From contig OX235279.1 of NCBI GenBank assembly GCA_944472155.2, forward strand, positions 160,354,199 to 160,418,198: 64,000 bases of DNA, given 5' to 3'. The stretch comes from Trichobilharzia szidati (lineage: Eukaryota > Platyhelminthes > Trematoda > Strigeidida > Schistosomatidae). Position 1 is the first letter of the stretch. Each line of letters begins with the position of its first letter. A program made the position numbers and the translations under genes. Under the pieces are notes generated by a model. It was given only the letters and a program-made list of their open reading frames with translations. It did no database searches and was not told the DNA's origin. Of the stretch, positions 10,650 through 21,409 are shown piece after piece.

Positions 10650-11351
10650 GTCTTATTCTCTACACGACCGATGGTGATTCCCCAACTGAAAGATGAAGTA
10701 CCTTGACTAGCTAGCCACTTACATTTCTGTCTACCAATTCAACTGCGCTTGTGGTCGAACGAGTTATATCGGCCGTTGCTCTAGGAACTTGATTTTTCGT
10801 GCTCGCTCGAGAACATCTCCCAGTATGGCTAAGTGAAGGTAAAAGGTGTAGTGAAAACCATCAACAGTTCGATATTGGACCATCTGGTCCAAACAGGCCA
10901 CAAAGCCAGCCAGCATTGAAGAATCCTTCTCTATCATCATCTACCGGGTGCCGAATAAATTGCCACAAAACATCGAAGCACCGCATGCTACAAACAGCAG
11001 AGGCTATTGCGATTCGCCTCAAACAACCAGTGCTTTGTGTGCAAAAGAAGCAAGTCCAGCCAGCCAGCCAGCCAACCACTACTACTGCCCTGTCAGGCCT
11101 TCAGTAGAGACTAAAAATTCATGAATTTGTAATATTATCTTTCCTAATTTTTCTGACATTCATCTTATTGTTATGTTGATACTATTGAGCTCTAATCTAT
11201 CAATATTATTGATTCGATGTTATTTAAACAACATCAATGTTGCTCATAACACTAACTCATTCATTCACTATAGTATGTATACAACTGTAGAGCCTGATGA
11301 TGAAGTTATCGAAAAGAGTATTCTTTGTTCAGTATCCATTCTTTTGAAAAT
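10650..11351 (+). mobile_element. PLE 3' end, left arm of a 700-bp inverted repeat
   Basis: Carries a frameshifted GIY-YIG C-terminus and its downstream terminal repeat. Readable pieces are REHLPVWLSEGK, then SILDHLVQTGHKAS in a second frame, then MLQTAEAIAIRLKQPVLCVQ. A CAGC/GCCA tetramer repeat has expanded within the end of the frame at 11056-11075. The reverse complement lies at 15241-15945 and a third copy at 39806-40620 (plus). Confidence 0.8.
11290..11330 (+). ncRNA. Hammerhead ribozyme motif, PLE end
   Basis: GAGC, CTGATGA, TGAAGTTATC, GAAA, then AAGA/TCTT as stem III with loop GTAT, U17 and GTTC, which pairs with GAGC using one G-U. All core boxes are present. Stem II has little canonical pairing. 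Confidence 0.6.
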
Positions 11352-12010
11352 TATAGTGGGCATTTTTAATCAGTTAGAATGCTGAAGAGTAATTAATGGA
11401 AATCATGGCGTACAGATGAATTGTAGGCGAATAGGACAAATTATTCAGACTGTAAATATAATATACAATTGAATGTATATTATCATTTTCTAAAACCTTG
11501 TAATTTGTACTTCTCCATATCTTATTATTACACACTCACACTAACATTTCTGTTAAACTATGTTACGCATATAATTGCATTAGTTAGTTGTATTTTACTT
11601 ATTGTCTTTTACAATTCCTCTGTATACGATGACTTTTACTAATTGCCATTCGATAGTTTCTTTCTCTGGCAAAACTAAAGCCTGTTAACAAACCTTTTTG
11701 CACTTTGACTGTAAGCAGGCTGTAAGCAGTTGACAAGTTACCGACAAGACACACACGACTGGTCCATTTTATCGTAATGTATTTGCTGATATTGCTCTTT
11801 TTAAGTGCATTAAAACAAAATTTGTGTATATGAAAGACAGAACTGAGACTGTTTAACAACAAAGAAATAAAGACGATTAAAAATAGCTCCTCAGACAGAC
11901 AACGGGATAATTTGATGTAGAAATCTCCACAGTGGTACATCAATTCGTCTCATATCTTGACGATTTCTAAGACAATATTCCGTTTTACCTTCTAGATCAA
12001 GAAGTTAAGA
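11352..12010. other. No recognised feature
   Basis: AT-rich. A 114-codon minus-strand open frame at 11943-11599 is hydrophobic in its first half, but it has no motif and no support beyond its length, so I do not call it a gene. Confidence 0.4.
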
Positions 12011-12014
12011 CATT

Positions 12015-12730
12015 CTGGTATAACCCAACCCTTACTCTTGAGTTTCTTTAAGTCTTGCATCCTGCCTTTTATTCTCTATTGTTCCCCCTAAGTTTTTCCA
12101 GGGTTGCTGAAGATGGACTATATTTTATTACGTAGGATGTTAAAGGTTGTTAGCAGGGTAAGCAACGTGCCACTTAACCAGCTTTTTAATATCCTGGTCG
12201 ACAGGTACTTGGACTCATATGAAAAATGGGCTAAATCCATTCTATCTAACTCACACCACCCTGTTCATTCACAACTCTCCCCTTGTATTTCATCAGGCAA
12301 AACCAGAAGGCTATATAGAAAACTATATGCTCACACTAACAAGTAAAAAAACTCAACCATACCCTACTTGGCTCGTGTTCTATGCGATAAAGAAAGCATT
12401 AGGCGTGATACCTATAACTTATTAAATAGCCAGTAGAACAATTGGATCTCGTCTTTCTTACTCATATCATTTATAGGTACAACGTTTTCTTTCTTTCTTT
12501 TTCTTTTCTCTCTCTCTGTTTTTTGCTATGCGCTGTTTTGTTTCTCTCTTCCTTACAAACTCTGTTTAAAACATTCTTCTTCGTTCTTTCACACCCTGTA
12601 TATCTCGACATTTTTGTTACCGCTTACGCGCCAGTAAATATGCTAGTATCTACTTTTCTAACACCTTCAAACATTCTGTTCAATTTTGGCTTTGCTACCG
12701 ATATGTTAATGTGTTGTCAAAATTAACTGA
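12015..12730 (+). pseudogene. CR1-like LINE C-terminus and 3' tail
   Basis: The frame from 12104 reads VPLNQLFNILVDRYLDSYE, then HPVHSQLSPCISSGKTRRLY and, after a shift, IPYLARVLCDKESIRRD to a stop near 12434. This aligns with the C-terminus of the minus-strand LINE at 8935-8650 (VERHIDSCKK and HPLYTQLALCISSDRTK). A CT-rich 3' tail follows. The element is 5'-truncated, as LINE copies usually are. No poly-A is seen. Confidence 0.7.
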
Positions 12731-13065
12731 GACTACCCATAATCTATGTAGAATTTTATTTATTGCTAATATACAAACTGGATGCAATACTGTAGTGAAA
12801 TGCTGAGAATTCCATTCTGCACCACAAGTAGTGTTTTAGAATAAAGCAAATTATAATTATTAAAATACGCGATCAAATTTGAAACAAACTTTATTTTTCA
12901 AATGAACTGTCGTCAAGATTTGACAGAATAGTTCTAAAATATTTGGGCGCTGAGTGAGAAGTAGACATTTGTAAAAAATTATATTTGTAAAATCTCAGCG
13001 AGATTGAAATGATTAATTCCAACGTTTCTTGTGTTCGGCAATCTGGTCCGAACGATTGACCATAG
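12731..13065. other. No recognised feature
   Basis: AT-rich interval between a LINE tail and an RTE fragment. Confidence 0.4.
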
Positions 13066-13067
13066 CA

Positions 13068-13480
13068 TGTCATCTCTTCGTCCTCAGCTCAGGATTTCCT
13101 CCATGTCACCGTCACACCAACGAACCACTCGTCGCTTCCCATTTGGATTCCACTCGAGCGATGGCATGCATTGTGCGCGATGTCATTCAACGGTTTTTCC
13201 AAGTTATATCCAATCCATCTCCGTTTTCTCCTCCTTTCCATTGAGCTGTAGGTTACTGGTTGGTTTGTTCGCAGCCAGAGTTTCTTGTTGCTGACTGTTT
13301 CTGGTCGGCCGGCCAGTCATTTGATCTTTAGTATGCATCCAACGAGGGCAGCTGTTGATAAAGATCTGCAACCTGTTGGAAACGCTTTCCATGACTTGAT
13401 GGCCAAGTTTCTTATCCACATAGGAGAACTGACTGACTTCACATTTGTGTTGAAAATCCCAATCTTGTTCTTGATGCTGA
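13068..13480 (-). pseudogene. RTE retrotransposon C-terminus
   Basis: Minus strand, reading ISIKNKIGIFNTNVKSV, then SVSNRLQIFINSCPRW and SLEWNPNGKRRVVRW. This is the conserved ending of RTE-type ORFs, also seen at 42739-43400. Frameshifts are present and the extreme 3' end is missing. Confidence 0.7.
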
Positions 13481-13826
13481 GGTGAAGGAGTATCTCGCCT
13501 CTCCGATTCTGACTACAAACTTGAAAATCAATGGAAATCTCGAGAAAGTTTAATTAGCTAGCCAGAATTCAGGTGAACTGAACTAATTCACCCCCCCTCT
13601 AGGCTGAATTGTTTTAGGTGCACCACTGATAAGCCTAACCTTAAGCGACTGGAAAGCCAGTTTCTTATGGTAGATCACTTCGTCAAGCGAGCACTACTGG
13701 TTGGTGAGAGAGGTTTTAAACTGCTCACGTCAAACAGCAGGACATATCCTGTTGTTATATTGAATCATAGATTGAGTAAAGGGATCACGTAACACCGAGG
13801 AAAAGTTTCTTTTCCACGCTAAGTCG

Positions 13827-14167
13827 TTTTATTTCCAATGAAAGTTTCATTGACAAACTGCGGAGCTAGGTACATAGGTCGTTGCATGCGCTTCCTTTCA
13901 AAACGTGTTAAAAAACATTACCCAGTATGGCTGCAAAGAGGAGGCACCGGTTCAATCAGAAGTGTCACAACTGAACATCTAATCAACACTTCCCACAGTA
14001 TCTCAACTGACTCATTCAAAGTCATTTACAAAGTAAACAGAAATCTACCAAAGGCAGTATGTTTCTGACTTCTTTGTGCTGCAGAAGCCCTCGAAGTGTG
14101 CATTGAAAAGCCGGAATTGTGTGTTCAAAAGAAACTAGTCCAGTCTTTACGACTACCATGGACCTAG
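13827..14167 (+). pseudogene. PLE GIY-YIG nuclease fragment
   Basis: CGARYIGRCMRFLSKRVKKH is the second half of the GIY-YIG core with an intact YIG. It is followed by EHLINTSHSISTDSFKVIYK, then after one frameshift AEALEVCIEKPELCVQKK and LRLPWT-stop. The first half of the core and everything upstream is absent. The terminal repeat follows to about 14530. Confidence 0.8.
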
Positions 14168-14475
14168 TTAGGTATGTTCACTTAGCCTTCGGTTTTTTGT
14201 TCGCTGTGTGTGTGTATAGTTTCTCTCTCTTTGTCTTCATTCAATTCATCTCAATTTTTCAGTTATAAGAACAGTTATTTTGTTTCTGTGCTCTTCTTGA
14301 TCACATCTGTAATTCGTTTAAAATAACTACTTTACAATCATATTCCAATCCTGCGTAATTTTTGTCGCTAAGCCTCTCATAATCCATATCGAGTTGAAAA
14401 TAATTGTCACCTTTTATTCACCTTCAAAAAATAATTGTATCCATTTATAAATTTATGCATTTAAATGCGATTGTA

Positions 14476-14516
14476 CAGCTTTTGAAAATGAAATCGCCGA
14501 AAAGATATCTTTGCTG
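14476..14516 (+). ncRNA. Hammerhead-like motif with altered core, PLE end
   Basis: CAGC pairs with GCTG (stem I). GAAA is followed by AAGA/TCTT (stem III) and U at the cleavage site. The CUGANGA box is replaced by TTTTGAAAATGA before AATCGCC. Both stems persist while the box is lost, so catalysis is doubtful. It terminates the PLE beginning at 13827. Confidence 0.5.
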
Positions 14517-14611
14517 AACTTCGTGTCCTCTTCTTTCTAATGTCCTGATGGACATTTTCCATGAACTCAGTGAACTATTATACATAAGACATAATCATCC
14601 TGAAGGTGGAT

Positions 14612-14745
14612 TCTCGCTAGCCACGCCTCAATGTGGTCCAGGTCCGATCCCCGACCAGCGCACTTCTAAACCTCACTTAGGCACCACAGCTGATGAATCT
14701 TCAAAACTCCAGCCTGAAGTCCTGTGTTTCCCTCGGAAAGCAACA
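14612..14745 (+). mobile_element. Degraded SINE family 4A
   Basis: A decayed B-box region (GGTCCGATCCCCGAC) with GCGCACTTCTAAACCTCA, and a later AGTCCTGTGTTTCCCTCGG matching the long SINE variant at 3831-4068. The A box is not clear. Confidence 0.5.
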
Positions 14746-14979
14746 TATGAAAATCAGATGAAACATCACTTAAACTGATGAACTAAACACCTGACGTTTG
14801 ATTTGAATTCCACTGTACAACTAATTTGTAACTTTACTTGTTGCATAAAGCAAATAGTTTGTACCACTTATGGAAACAGTGGACTTTGTATGCGAAGAAC
14901 TGATAGGACGAAACATCAATATTGGTATTGCTATATCTTTTATAAAACAACTTCTCTTGAAATACACAATGAATGTTCA

Positions 14980-15240
14980 CTTTTTTATTTAATAAGGAGC
15001 TATACAGACAAATCGATGGTGTGGCAGTGGGGTCACCACTAGGACCAATTCTAGCCGACATTTTCCTTGAGAAAATAGAAAATGGGCCTTTGAAGGATGT
15101 AAATGATGAACTTAAATTCTATTGTCGGCACATGAATTTTCATTAAGAAAAATGAGAAGGAATCAAAGAACATCCTGGATAAATTTAACGAGGTACATCC
15201 TGCAACAAATTTTATTATTGAGAAAGAAAAAGACTCTAGT
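14980..15240 (+). pseudogene. PLE reverse transcriptase fragment
   Basis: Reads ELYRQIDGVAVGSPLGPIL and ADIFLEKIENG, the RT motif B region, then KFYCR where the YVDD box should follow. That box is replaced by HMNF and a frameshift. The next frame resumes KKNEKESKNILDKFNEVHPA. It ends abruptly at 15240, where the inverted PLE arm begins, so the arm's insertion or rearrangement cut this copy. Confidence 0.75.
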
Positions 15241-16252
15241 ATTTTCAAAAGAATGGATACTGAACAAAGAATACTCTTTTCGATAACTTCATCATCAGGC
15301 TCTACAGTTGTATACATACTATAGTGAATGAATGAGTTAGTGTTATGAACAACATTGATGTTGTTTAAATAACATCGAATCAATAATAATATCAATAGAT
15401 TACAGTTCAGTAGCATCAGCATAACAATAAACTGAATGTCAGAAAAATTAGGAAAGATAATATTACAAATTCATGAATTTTTAGTCTCTACTGAAGGCCT
15501 GACAGGGCAGTAGTAGTGGTTGGCTGGCTGGCTGGCTGGACTTGCTTCTTTTGCACACAAAGCACTGGTTGTTTGAGGCGAATCGCAATAGCCTCTGCTG
15601 TTTGTAGCATGCGGTGCTTCGATGTTTTGTGGCAATTTATTCGGCACCCGGTAGATGATGATAGAGAAGGATTCTTCAATGCTGGCTGGCTTTGTGGCCT
15701 GTTTGGACCAGATGGTCCGATATCGAACTGTTGATGGTTTTCACTACACCTTTTACCTTCAATTAGCCATACTGGGAAATGTTCTCGAGCGAGCACGAGA
15801 AATCAAGTTCCTAGAGCAACGGCCGATATAACTCGTTCGACCACAAGCGCAGTTGAATTGGTAGACAGAATTGTAAGTGGCTAGCTAGTCAAGGTACTTC
15901 ATCTTTCAGTTGGGGAATCACCATCGGTCGTGAAGAGAAAAAGATGTATTGTTCGCCGGCATTGAAAGTTCTTTGAACTGATTTTCCTAATTTCTTCGTA
16001 ATTATTTCGCTTGGTATATCGCCTTTGAATTGCAGTCGTATTTAAAGAGGCTTCTTGTTTACAGATAGTGAGTAGTCCTTTTCCTCTTTGTTTGTCATGT
16101 GTTTCTTGATAAATCTATCGGGATAGCTATTTTCGATCAAAGTATCATATACAATGCTTAATTCATCTCCATTTAATTCTTGTGAGCATATGGTTGTAAC
16201 TCTGTGGCTGACGGTCTTCACTAAATTTCTTTTGTACTTGAGAGGAACGACG
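15241..16252 (-). mobile_element. PLE 3' half, right arm of the inverted repeat
   Basis: Minus-strand 15945-15241 is the reverse complement of 10650-11351, with small differences. The copy extends further upstream to about 16252 and there shows the PLE connector: VPLKYKRNLVKTVSHRVT, ELSIVYDTLIENSYPDRF, KKHMTNKEEKDYSLSVNK. The nuclease part reads MLQTAEAIAIRLKQPVLCVQ, as in the left arm. Frameshifts disable it. Confidence 0.8.
15262..15302 (-). ncRNA. Hammerhead ribozyme motif, PLE end
   Basis: Same sequence as 11290-11330 on the opposite strand: GAGC/GTTC stem I, CTGATGA, GAAA and AAGA/TCTT stem III. Confidence 0.6.
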
Positions 16253-16254
16253 TC

Positions 16255-17045
16255 CTAATGACCAGAAATGAGGATGTCACAATAAGAAGAAGTGTATATA
16301 GAAAACCTACATCAACGGGTCAGTATACTCATTTTTAAACGCAATCTGATGAAGTGCTTGGTTCAGAGAGCAAGAGCAATCTGTTTGGATGAATGTCTTG
16401 ATGAGGAACTTAATAATATTTAACGGCTGCTGAGTGAAAACGGCTATCCAGAAAAGTTGATTGATAAGAATATGAATCTAGAATCAAAGAAGCCCAAGGT
16501 TCCAGCTGTTCCTAAAAAGGCCTTATTCTTACAAATGCAGTTCCTCGGGGACAACGTCATCGACATACTAACACAACGACTTAGAAATGCAGTAAAAAGA
16601 GCATTCCCTGCTACTGAATTACGCTGTGTCTTCAAAACCACTCCTCTTGTGCGTTCGGAGGTTAAAGGTAAACTGCCTAATTTCGCCTCTTCCATGTGTA
16701 TCTACCAATTTAACTGCTCCTGTGGAGTGAGCCACTTACTTGCATAGGCCGTACAGTTAAGCGTGTTTCTCGTCGAATTTCCGAACACCACCCTGTGCGG
16801 TTAAACAAAGGACAGAAAAAATCTATTCGTAGTGCTATTCTATCTCATCTTGTGGATACAGAACACAAGATTGATATCAGTGAGGCTTTTAAAGTCATCT
16901 GCCGCAAACCAACTAATCTTAATTTAACCTCAAGAATTCGTCTACCACATATCACTGAGGCCGTTGGGATCCACATTGAGAAGCCTAATTTATGTGTCGA
17001 AAAGAGGCTGGTTCAGACACTCATTGCCTTTTGCTTAGCCATCAA
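16255..17045 (+). pseudogene. PLE RT end, connector and GIY-YIG nuclease
   Basis: Begins at the RT C-terminal signature RRSVYRKPTSTGQYTHF, passes the connector ENGYPEKLIDKNMNLESKK and QMQFLGDNVIDILTQRLRN (open 16457-16747), and reaches ASSMCIYQFNCSCGVSH. After a frameshift it continues CIGRTVKRVSRRISEHHPV, LSHLVDTEHKIDISEAFKV and TEAVGIHIEKPNLCVEKR. The GIY-YIG halves are split across the shift. It starts head to head with the minus-strand PLE at 15241-16252; both are cut in the same part of the protein. Confidence 0.85.
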
Positions 17046-17405
17046 AGTTCTAATGATCCTCAATTTTTTGCAGAGATTTCCTTAATTTCATTTTATATTG
17101 TATTTGCTATTACATTTTTATGCTTATTATAATTTATGCATCTTTCGTGAACTGTAATTCCATTGATCTCACTTAACAAATCGATATTATTTAAAAAACG
17201 TTAATATTGTTACTGACTACTGTTCTAGAATATTCTTTGTATATAAACATAAGTATATATAATTGTAGAGCTAGAAGAGGAAATTATCGAAAAGGATATT
17301 CTTTGCTGCTCAATTATTTTGTTTTTTCTAGATATCTGAATGAATATTTTCGCTATATTCCAATATTTTGTGTTGATTTTGAATTATTTCTCTGGTCTCA
17401 GTGAG
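17046..17405 (+). mobile_element. PLE terminal repeat with degenerate hammerhead
   Basis: Follows the preceding nuclease. At 17268-17308 GAGC/GCTG-type stem I, box TAGAAGA (from CTGAAGA), AATTATC, GAAA and a TATTCTTT partner are visible. Near-identical ends occur at 21724-22010 and 23790-23870. The box mutation probably abolishes cleavage. Confidence 0.6.
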
Positions 17406-17890
17406 GTTGCATGGATGCTCCCGTACAAAGAAACATATTCACCATAAAGATTCATTTGATAGCTAATTGCATATTTAAGCATGTCCTAAATCAGCATGTG
17501 AATGATTTACTAACACGTTAACAAATAATTCGTACTTACTATTTATTAATTATAGTATTATTAAACTAAATTCAAGTTACCCTTGATATTATGATGACAC
17601 ATATTTTGGTTACTGTGTATTATTTATATTATACATTTTGATATATAATTAGCCTGGCGGGAATTGAAGATTTCGTTTTCAACGTTTTCGTATTAACTGG
17701 GTAGTTATACTGTTACATGGTTGGTGTAATAATAATAATAATAATAAATAGCTTTGTTACACGCAATACAGAATTCTCAGCTAGTTTCATTGCAAGGTAT
17801 TTGCTCATTGTACACAATACTCAAATAACTTAATGATCGATTCTATGTTCTTGCGACAAACTTAAACTGCAACCAATTGTACAACAAATA
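17406..17890. other. No recognised feature
   Basis: AT-rich with an AATAAT run near 17735. Nothing recognisable. Confidence 0.4.
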
Positions 17891-17891
17891 T

Positions 17892-18165
17892 GCACGAAGG
17901 AATGGAGACGGATTGGCCATACTCTTAGAAAACAAATCATAAAGTGACATCACACGCCAGGCCGTCGCTTGACTGGAACCCGAACGGGAAGCGATGACTT
18001 AGTCGTCAGTACAAGGGTGACATGGAAGAGGAGGTCATGTGAAGACGAGATGAAAGCATGTGGGTGGCAGACGTGGAGTCAGGTGAAAACGTTGGCAGAG
18101 AACCGAACGCAGTGGAGACGTGCAGCTGAAGCCCTATCTTCCTCTTAGAATTAAAGGAAACAATA
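17892..18165 (+). pseudogene. RTE C-terminal tail
   Basis: Reads KEWRRIGHTLRK, then after frameshift VTWKRRSCEDEMKACGWQTW and ENRTQWRRAAEALSSS-stop, followed by an AATAATAAT tail. It is the last part of an RTE ORF with its 3' end. Confidence 0.8.
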
Positions 18166-18189
18166 ATAATAACATCTAATCAACGGTGA

Positions 18190-19405
18190 CTCATAATACA
18201 ATACACCAGTATTATCGCCACATTACGGATCATCATTGAACAAAGCTTGGAATGGCAGTCACCTCTCTATCTCAACTTCATCGACTTTGAAAAGGCCTTC
18301 GACAGCGTCGATCGAGAGGTGCTACTACGGGGTGCCACCGACAATTATGCATCTCATCCAACATCTGTACGACAATGCTGCATGCCAAGTAATTCACAAC
18401 GGGAAACTTACGGAATCCTTCGAAGTGAGGACAGGAGTAAGACAAGCTGGCTGCCTACTATCGCCAATGATTTTCCTGATTGCAGTAGACTGTATAATGA
18501 GACAGACAGACGACGGGCAACGAGGAGACAGGCATAAAATAGACTCACATAAAAAACTTGGAGTAACTGGACTTCGACGATGATATATGTCTGATTTCCC
18601 ACAAACTGGAAGATATGCAAGCGAATAGCAACAAGTTGGCAGAAGAAGCATCAAAGATAGGACTTCAGGTGAACATAGAGAAAACAGAGGTGAAGATTCC
18701 TGGACAAGAACAACAACAACAGACAACGATCAGCATAAATGGGAGGATCCTGAAAGAAACAACCTCTTTTACCTACCTGGGAAGCATCGTTTCAACTACA
18801 GGTGGACGGAACTGACGAGGATATCAAAGCAAGAATCGGAAGAGCAAGACAAGCTTTCACTACTTTCAAGTCTGTGTGGAGGTCAACAGCACTCAGCATG
18901 AAAAATGAGATCTGGATTTTCAACTCCAATGTGAAGTCAGTGCTACTCACTATACGGATCAGAGACTTGGCCAGCGCGTCCTAAAGAGCATCTCAAACAA
19001 ACTACAGACCTTCATCAACAGCTAGTTGTCTTCGCTCAATACTCAAGATCAGATGACCGGCCAGAAAAGATCAGCAATAGGGATCTCTGGGAGCAAACCA
19101 ACACAGCAGGAACCGATTGTGAAACAATTAGGCAGGAAGAAATGGAGATGCATTGCAGGCCATACTCTGAGGAAACCATCAGGGGACATCACTAGACAAG
19201 CCATTTCTCGAGTGGAACCCGAAAGGGAAGCGGCGAGTTGGTCGTCAATGCAAGGGTGACTTGGAGGAGGTGATGTGAAGAGGAGATGAAAGCATGTGGG
19301 TGGCAGACTTGGAGCCAGGTGAAGACTCTAGCAGAGAACCGAACGCAATGGAGACGTGCAGCCGAAGCCTTATGTTCCTCTAGAAATTAAAGGAAACAAT
19401 AATAA
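18190..19405 (+). pseudogene. RTE reverse transcriptase, motif A to 3' end
   Basis: Starts at IATLRIIIEQSLEWQSPLY. RT motif A is LNFIDFEKAFDSVDR; motif B is VRQAGCLLSPMIFLIAVD in a second frame; motif C reads LDFDDDICLISHK where LDFADDI is expected. It continues GLQVNIEKTEV, SFTYLGSIVSTTGG, then the C-terminal GKKWRCIAGHTLRKPSGD-like block and ends in AATAATAATAAT at 19410. Several frameshifts occur. The endonuclease and RT fingers are absent. It lies in the same orientation directly after another RTE tail at 17892-18165. Confidence 0.85.
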
Positions 19406-19518
19406 TAATAATGGTATTATCGCATTTTAGTATTTCTACTCACTGTTAAACTTTAACACAAAAACACCCGACTGTTATTGTATATTGTAATTCATATATA
19501 TATGTATATACGATTGTC

Positions 19519-19562
19519 CAGCTATGGAAATGAAATCGTCGACAAGAGAATTTTCATCGCTG
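19519..19562 (+). mobile_element. PLE end with degenerate hammerhead
   Basis: CAGC/GCTG stem I with TATGGAAATGAAATCGTC and GACA in place of GAAA. Flanking sequence from 19490 to 19620 resembles PLE ends. Confidence 0.45.
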
Positions 19563-19945
19563 AATTCTTTGTTTTTATGTCTCAATGGAGATTATTACTT
19601 TAATATATATAGTTTTTTTTGTGTAATCACACTGCGTCTAGGGGTTCGTGAAGATTAGCAAGTCTTGATTAGGGTTACATAATATGAAAGACACACAGAA
19701 AAATAGGATGTTAATGAAAGAGAATGAAGACTAGCGTCCAAAATCGATTATGTAGTAGATAGAAACAGTAAATAGAGGGTTAGTTGGGAAAGAAATGTTA
19801 ATAAAATGTCATACAGAAATTCAAAAATAGTTTTAATTGCAAATTAGTGGGACGTGGAATAATGCCGAAATATATATTTATATATATTTTCTTGTCTGAT
19901 AGACCTAATGTACACATACAAGTACAAAAATAATTACATATAATT
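19563..19945. other. No recognised feature
   Basis: AT-rich interval between two PLE-end fragments. Confidence 0.4.
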
Positions 19946-19954
19946 GCTATTGTA

Positions 19955-19995
19955 CAGCTAAGTGAATGAATCCGCCGAAAAGAGACTCTTCGCTA
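19955..19995 (+). ncRNA. Hammerhead-like motif with altered core, PLE end
   Basis: CAGC/GCTA arm, AAGA/TCTT stem III with C before GCT, and GAAA present. The box is TAAGTGA instead of CUGANGA. Confidence 0.45.
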
Positions 19996-20052
19996 AACTG
20001 TTTTTCCTTATATTTATGTCTGGATGGGCATTTTTCTTGGATTTCATGTAGA

Positions 20053-20063
20053 GGGGGGGGGGG
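20053..20063 (+). repeat. Poly-G run
   Basis: Eleven consecutive G bases in otherwise AT-rich sequence. Confidence 0.9.
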
Positions 20064-20304
20064 TAAGTTAATCTGTCACACAGCTTAATTCACAATGCGT
20101 TGATGTGCGGTCTTCAAGTTCGTTCACGGCATATAGATTTCATTTTGGAAATTATAATACGACAAATGCACAGGATTTTAAACTTGCAAAATTAGCTGAT
20201 GGAATTCAACATGTACCAAAAAAAGGACCACACGCATGACACTAATTACCGAATTTCTGGTTTCCATTCAAAGTATCTAATACAATCCTACAGGAAGTCA
20301 ACTG

Positions 20305-20385
20305 CTAGCCCGAATAGCTCAGTGGTAAAGTCTATGACTGCAGCACTGTACTGGGTGGAACGAGTTCGAATCTCAGAAAACTAAA
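20305..20385 (+). mobile_element. tRNA-derived SINE head (family 3)
   Basis: GCCCGAATAGCTCAGTGGTA provides an A box and GAGTTCGAATCTC a B box. The cloverleaf does not close convincingly and the element matches SINE copies at 28765-28950 and 56405-56578, so this is not a tRNA gene. Confidence 0.65.
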
Positions 20386-20737
20386 CTAAATTATAAATCT
20401 GTACTAATCGTTAAAGGTATTGGGTATAGCGTTAATTTATTAAAATACAGTGGGACCCTTGTTTCTTTATACTTACTCGTTCCTAACAGTATGCACTTGG
20501 ATAGCTTTTTTCACTCCCCCCCTTCTGCGTGAGACAAAGGGCTGCAGGCTTTGAAGATTCAATAGTTAAACGGTTGCTAGCTTCACTGTCAATCTTCCCT
20601 CGTTTACAGGCTTTCGATAGGCTGAGAAAATAGGCGAGCACCTGGAGAGCCTCTGTTGGCGAATGGAAACTGGTCCTTCTGCGTGGCAGGCTAGCATTCT
20701 ATAACTGTATCGCCGACACAAATAATAATTAGTCTTC
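20386..20737. other. No recognised feature
   Basis: Nothing recognisable; a CCCCCC-type run lies near 20516. Confidence 0.4.
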
Positions 20738-20968
20738 ACGCGATGGTTTGTAGGGATTTGATTGGTAACAGGATTTCATCATCAGCTGACATCGGTTAAA
20801 GAACCATTGGAAAACCGTCAGTGGACTACTAGACAACCAGTTGTTTCGTCAGCCTAGTTTGGAGCCCTTCAGCACTACTCACCCATCCCTATCGGGCTCG
20901 AAACCAGGAAGTTCCAGTTACAAGGCGAGAGAATTCGTAGACCATAAAGCCACAGAGACATGATCCAG
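20738..20968 (-). mobile_element. Hammerhead SINE (family 1)
   Basis: Minus strand: tRNA-like head with GTAACTGGAACTTCCTGG and a B box, then a hammerhead remnant (GCTGAAGGGCTCC..GACGAAACAAC), then the family 3' part AACCATTGG..ATGTCAGCT. The core is mutated. Confidence 0.65.
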
Positions 20969-21409
20969 TGGTCGGTGAATGAATTTCAACTTCTGCCAAT
21001 ACTTGCACGATATTCGCAACTGGCACTAGCCAGCGTCATCTGTGGCGAGTATTTTTTAAAATTTAAAATTTACGCATATTCATACTGACAGGTGATAAAT
21101 CAACACTGATACAGAATTAGTTGTGTACATTTTTATTTTATTTTTTATTTTTGATTGCAGCTTGATGCCACACCGTATTTCCAGTACAAGTATGTATGTA
21201 CATTCAATGAAAAGCCCTCACTGTAGCTGCTAAATAATCGGTTAGTGAACTATTCAGCAACAAATCTGACACAGAGACATTTAGATGACTCTTGGCTCTG
21301 CTTCTAGAAAAGAAACGTTTACGCTTCAACACTTATTACTACTACTACTACTGACTACTAGATTTGGGATGAACGAGTTATCATTTCATCATCCAAAATA
21401 ACTTTGGTC
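20969..21409 (-). other. Mostly unassigned, SINE family 4 tail at 21140-21200
   Basis: The stretch TTTGATTGCAGCTTGATGCC near 21152 matches the minus-strand 3' tail of SINE family 4. The remainder shows nothing recognisable. Confidence 0.4.

Noticed and set aside
11599..11943. 114-codon minus-strand frame, partly hydrophobic
   Set aside because: No motif, no supporting signals and no similarity to other sequence in the window; length alone is not enough.
15516..15734. 72-codon frame repeated at 10861-11079
   Set aside because: Antisense of the duplicated PLE nuclease; repetition reflects the inverted repeat, not a conserved gene.
20305..20385. Possible tRNA gene
   Set aside because: Only the promoter boxes are good; the acceptor and anticodon arms do not close and the sequence recurs as a SINE.
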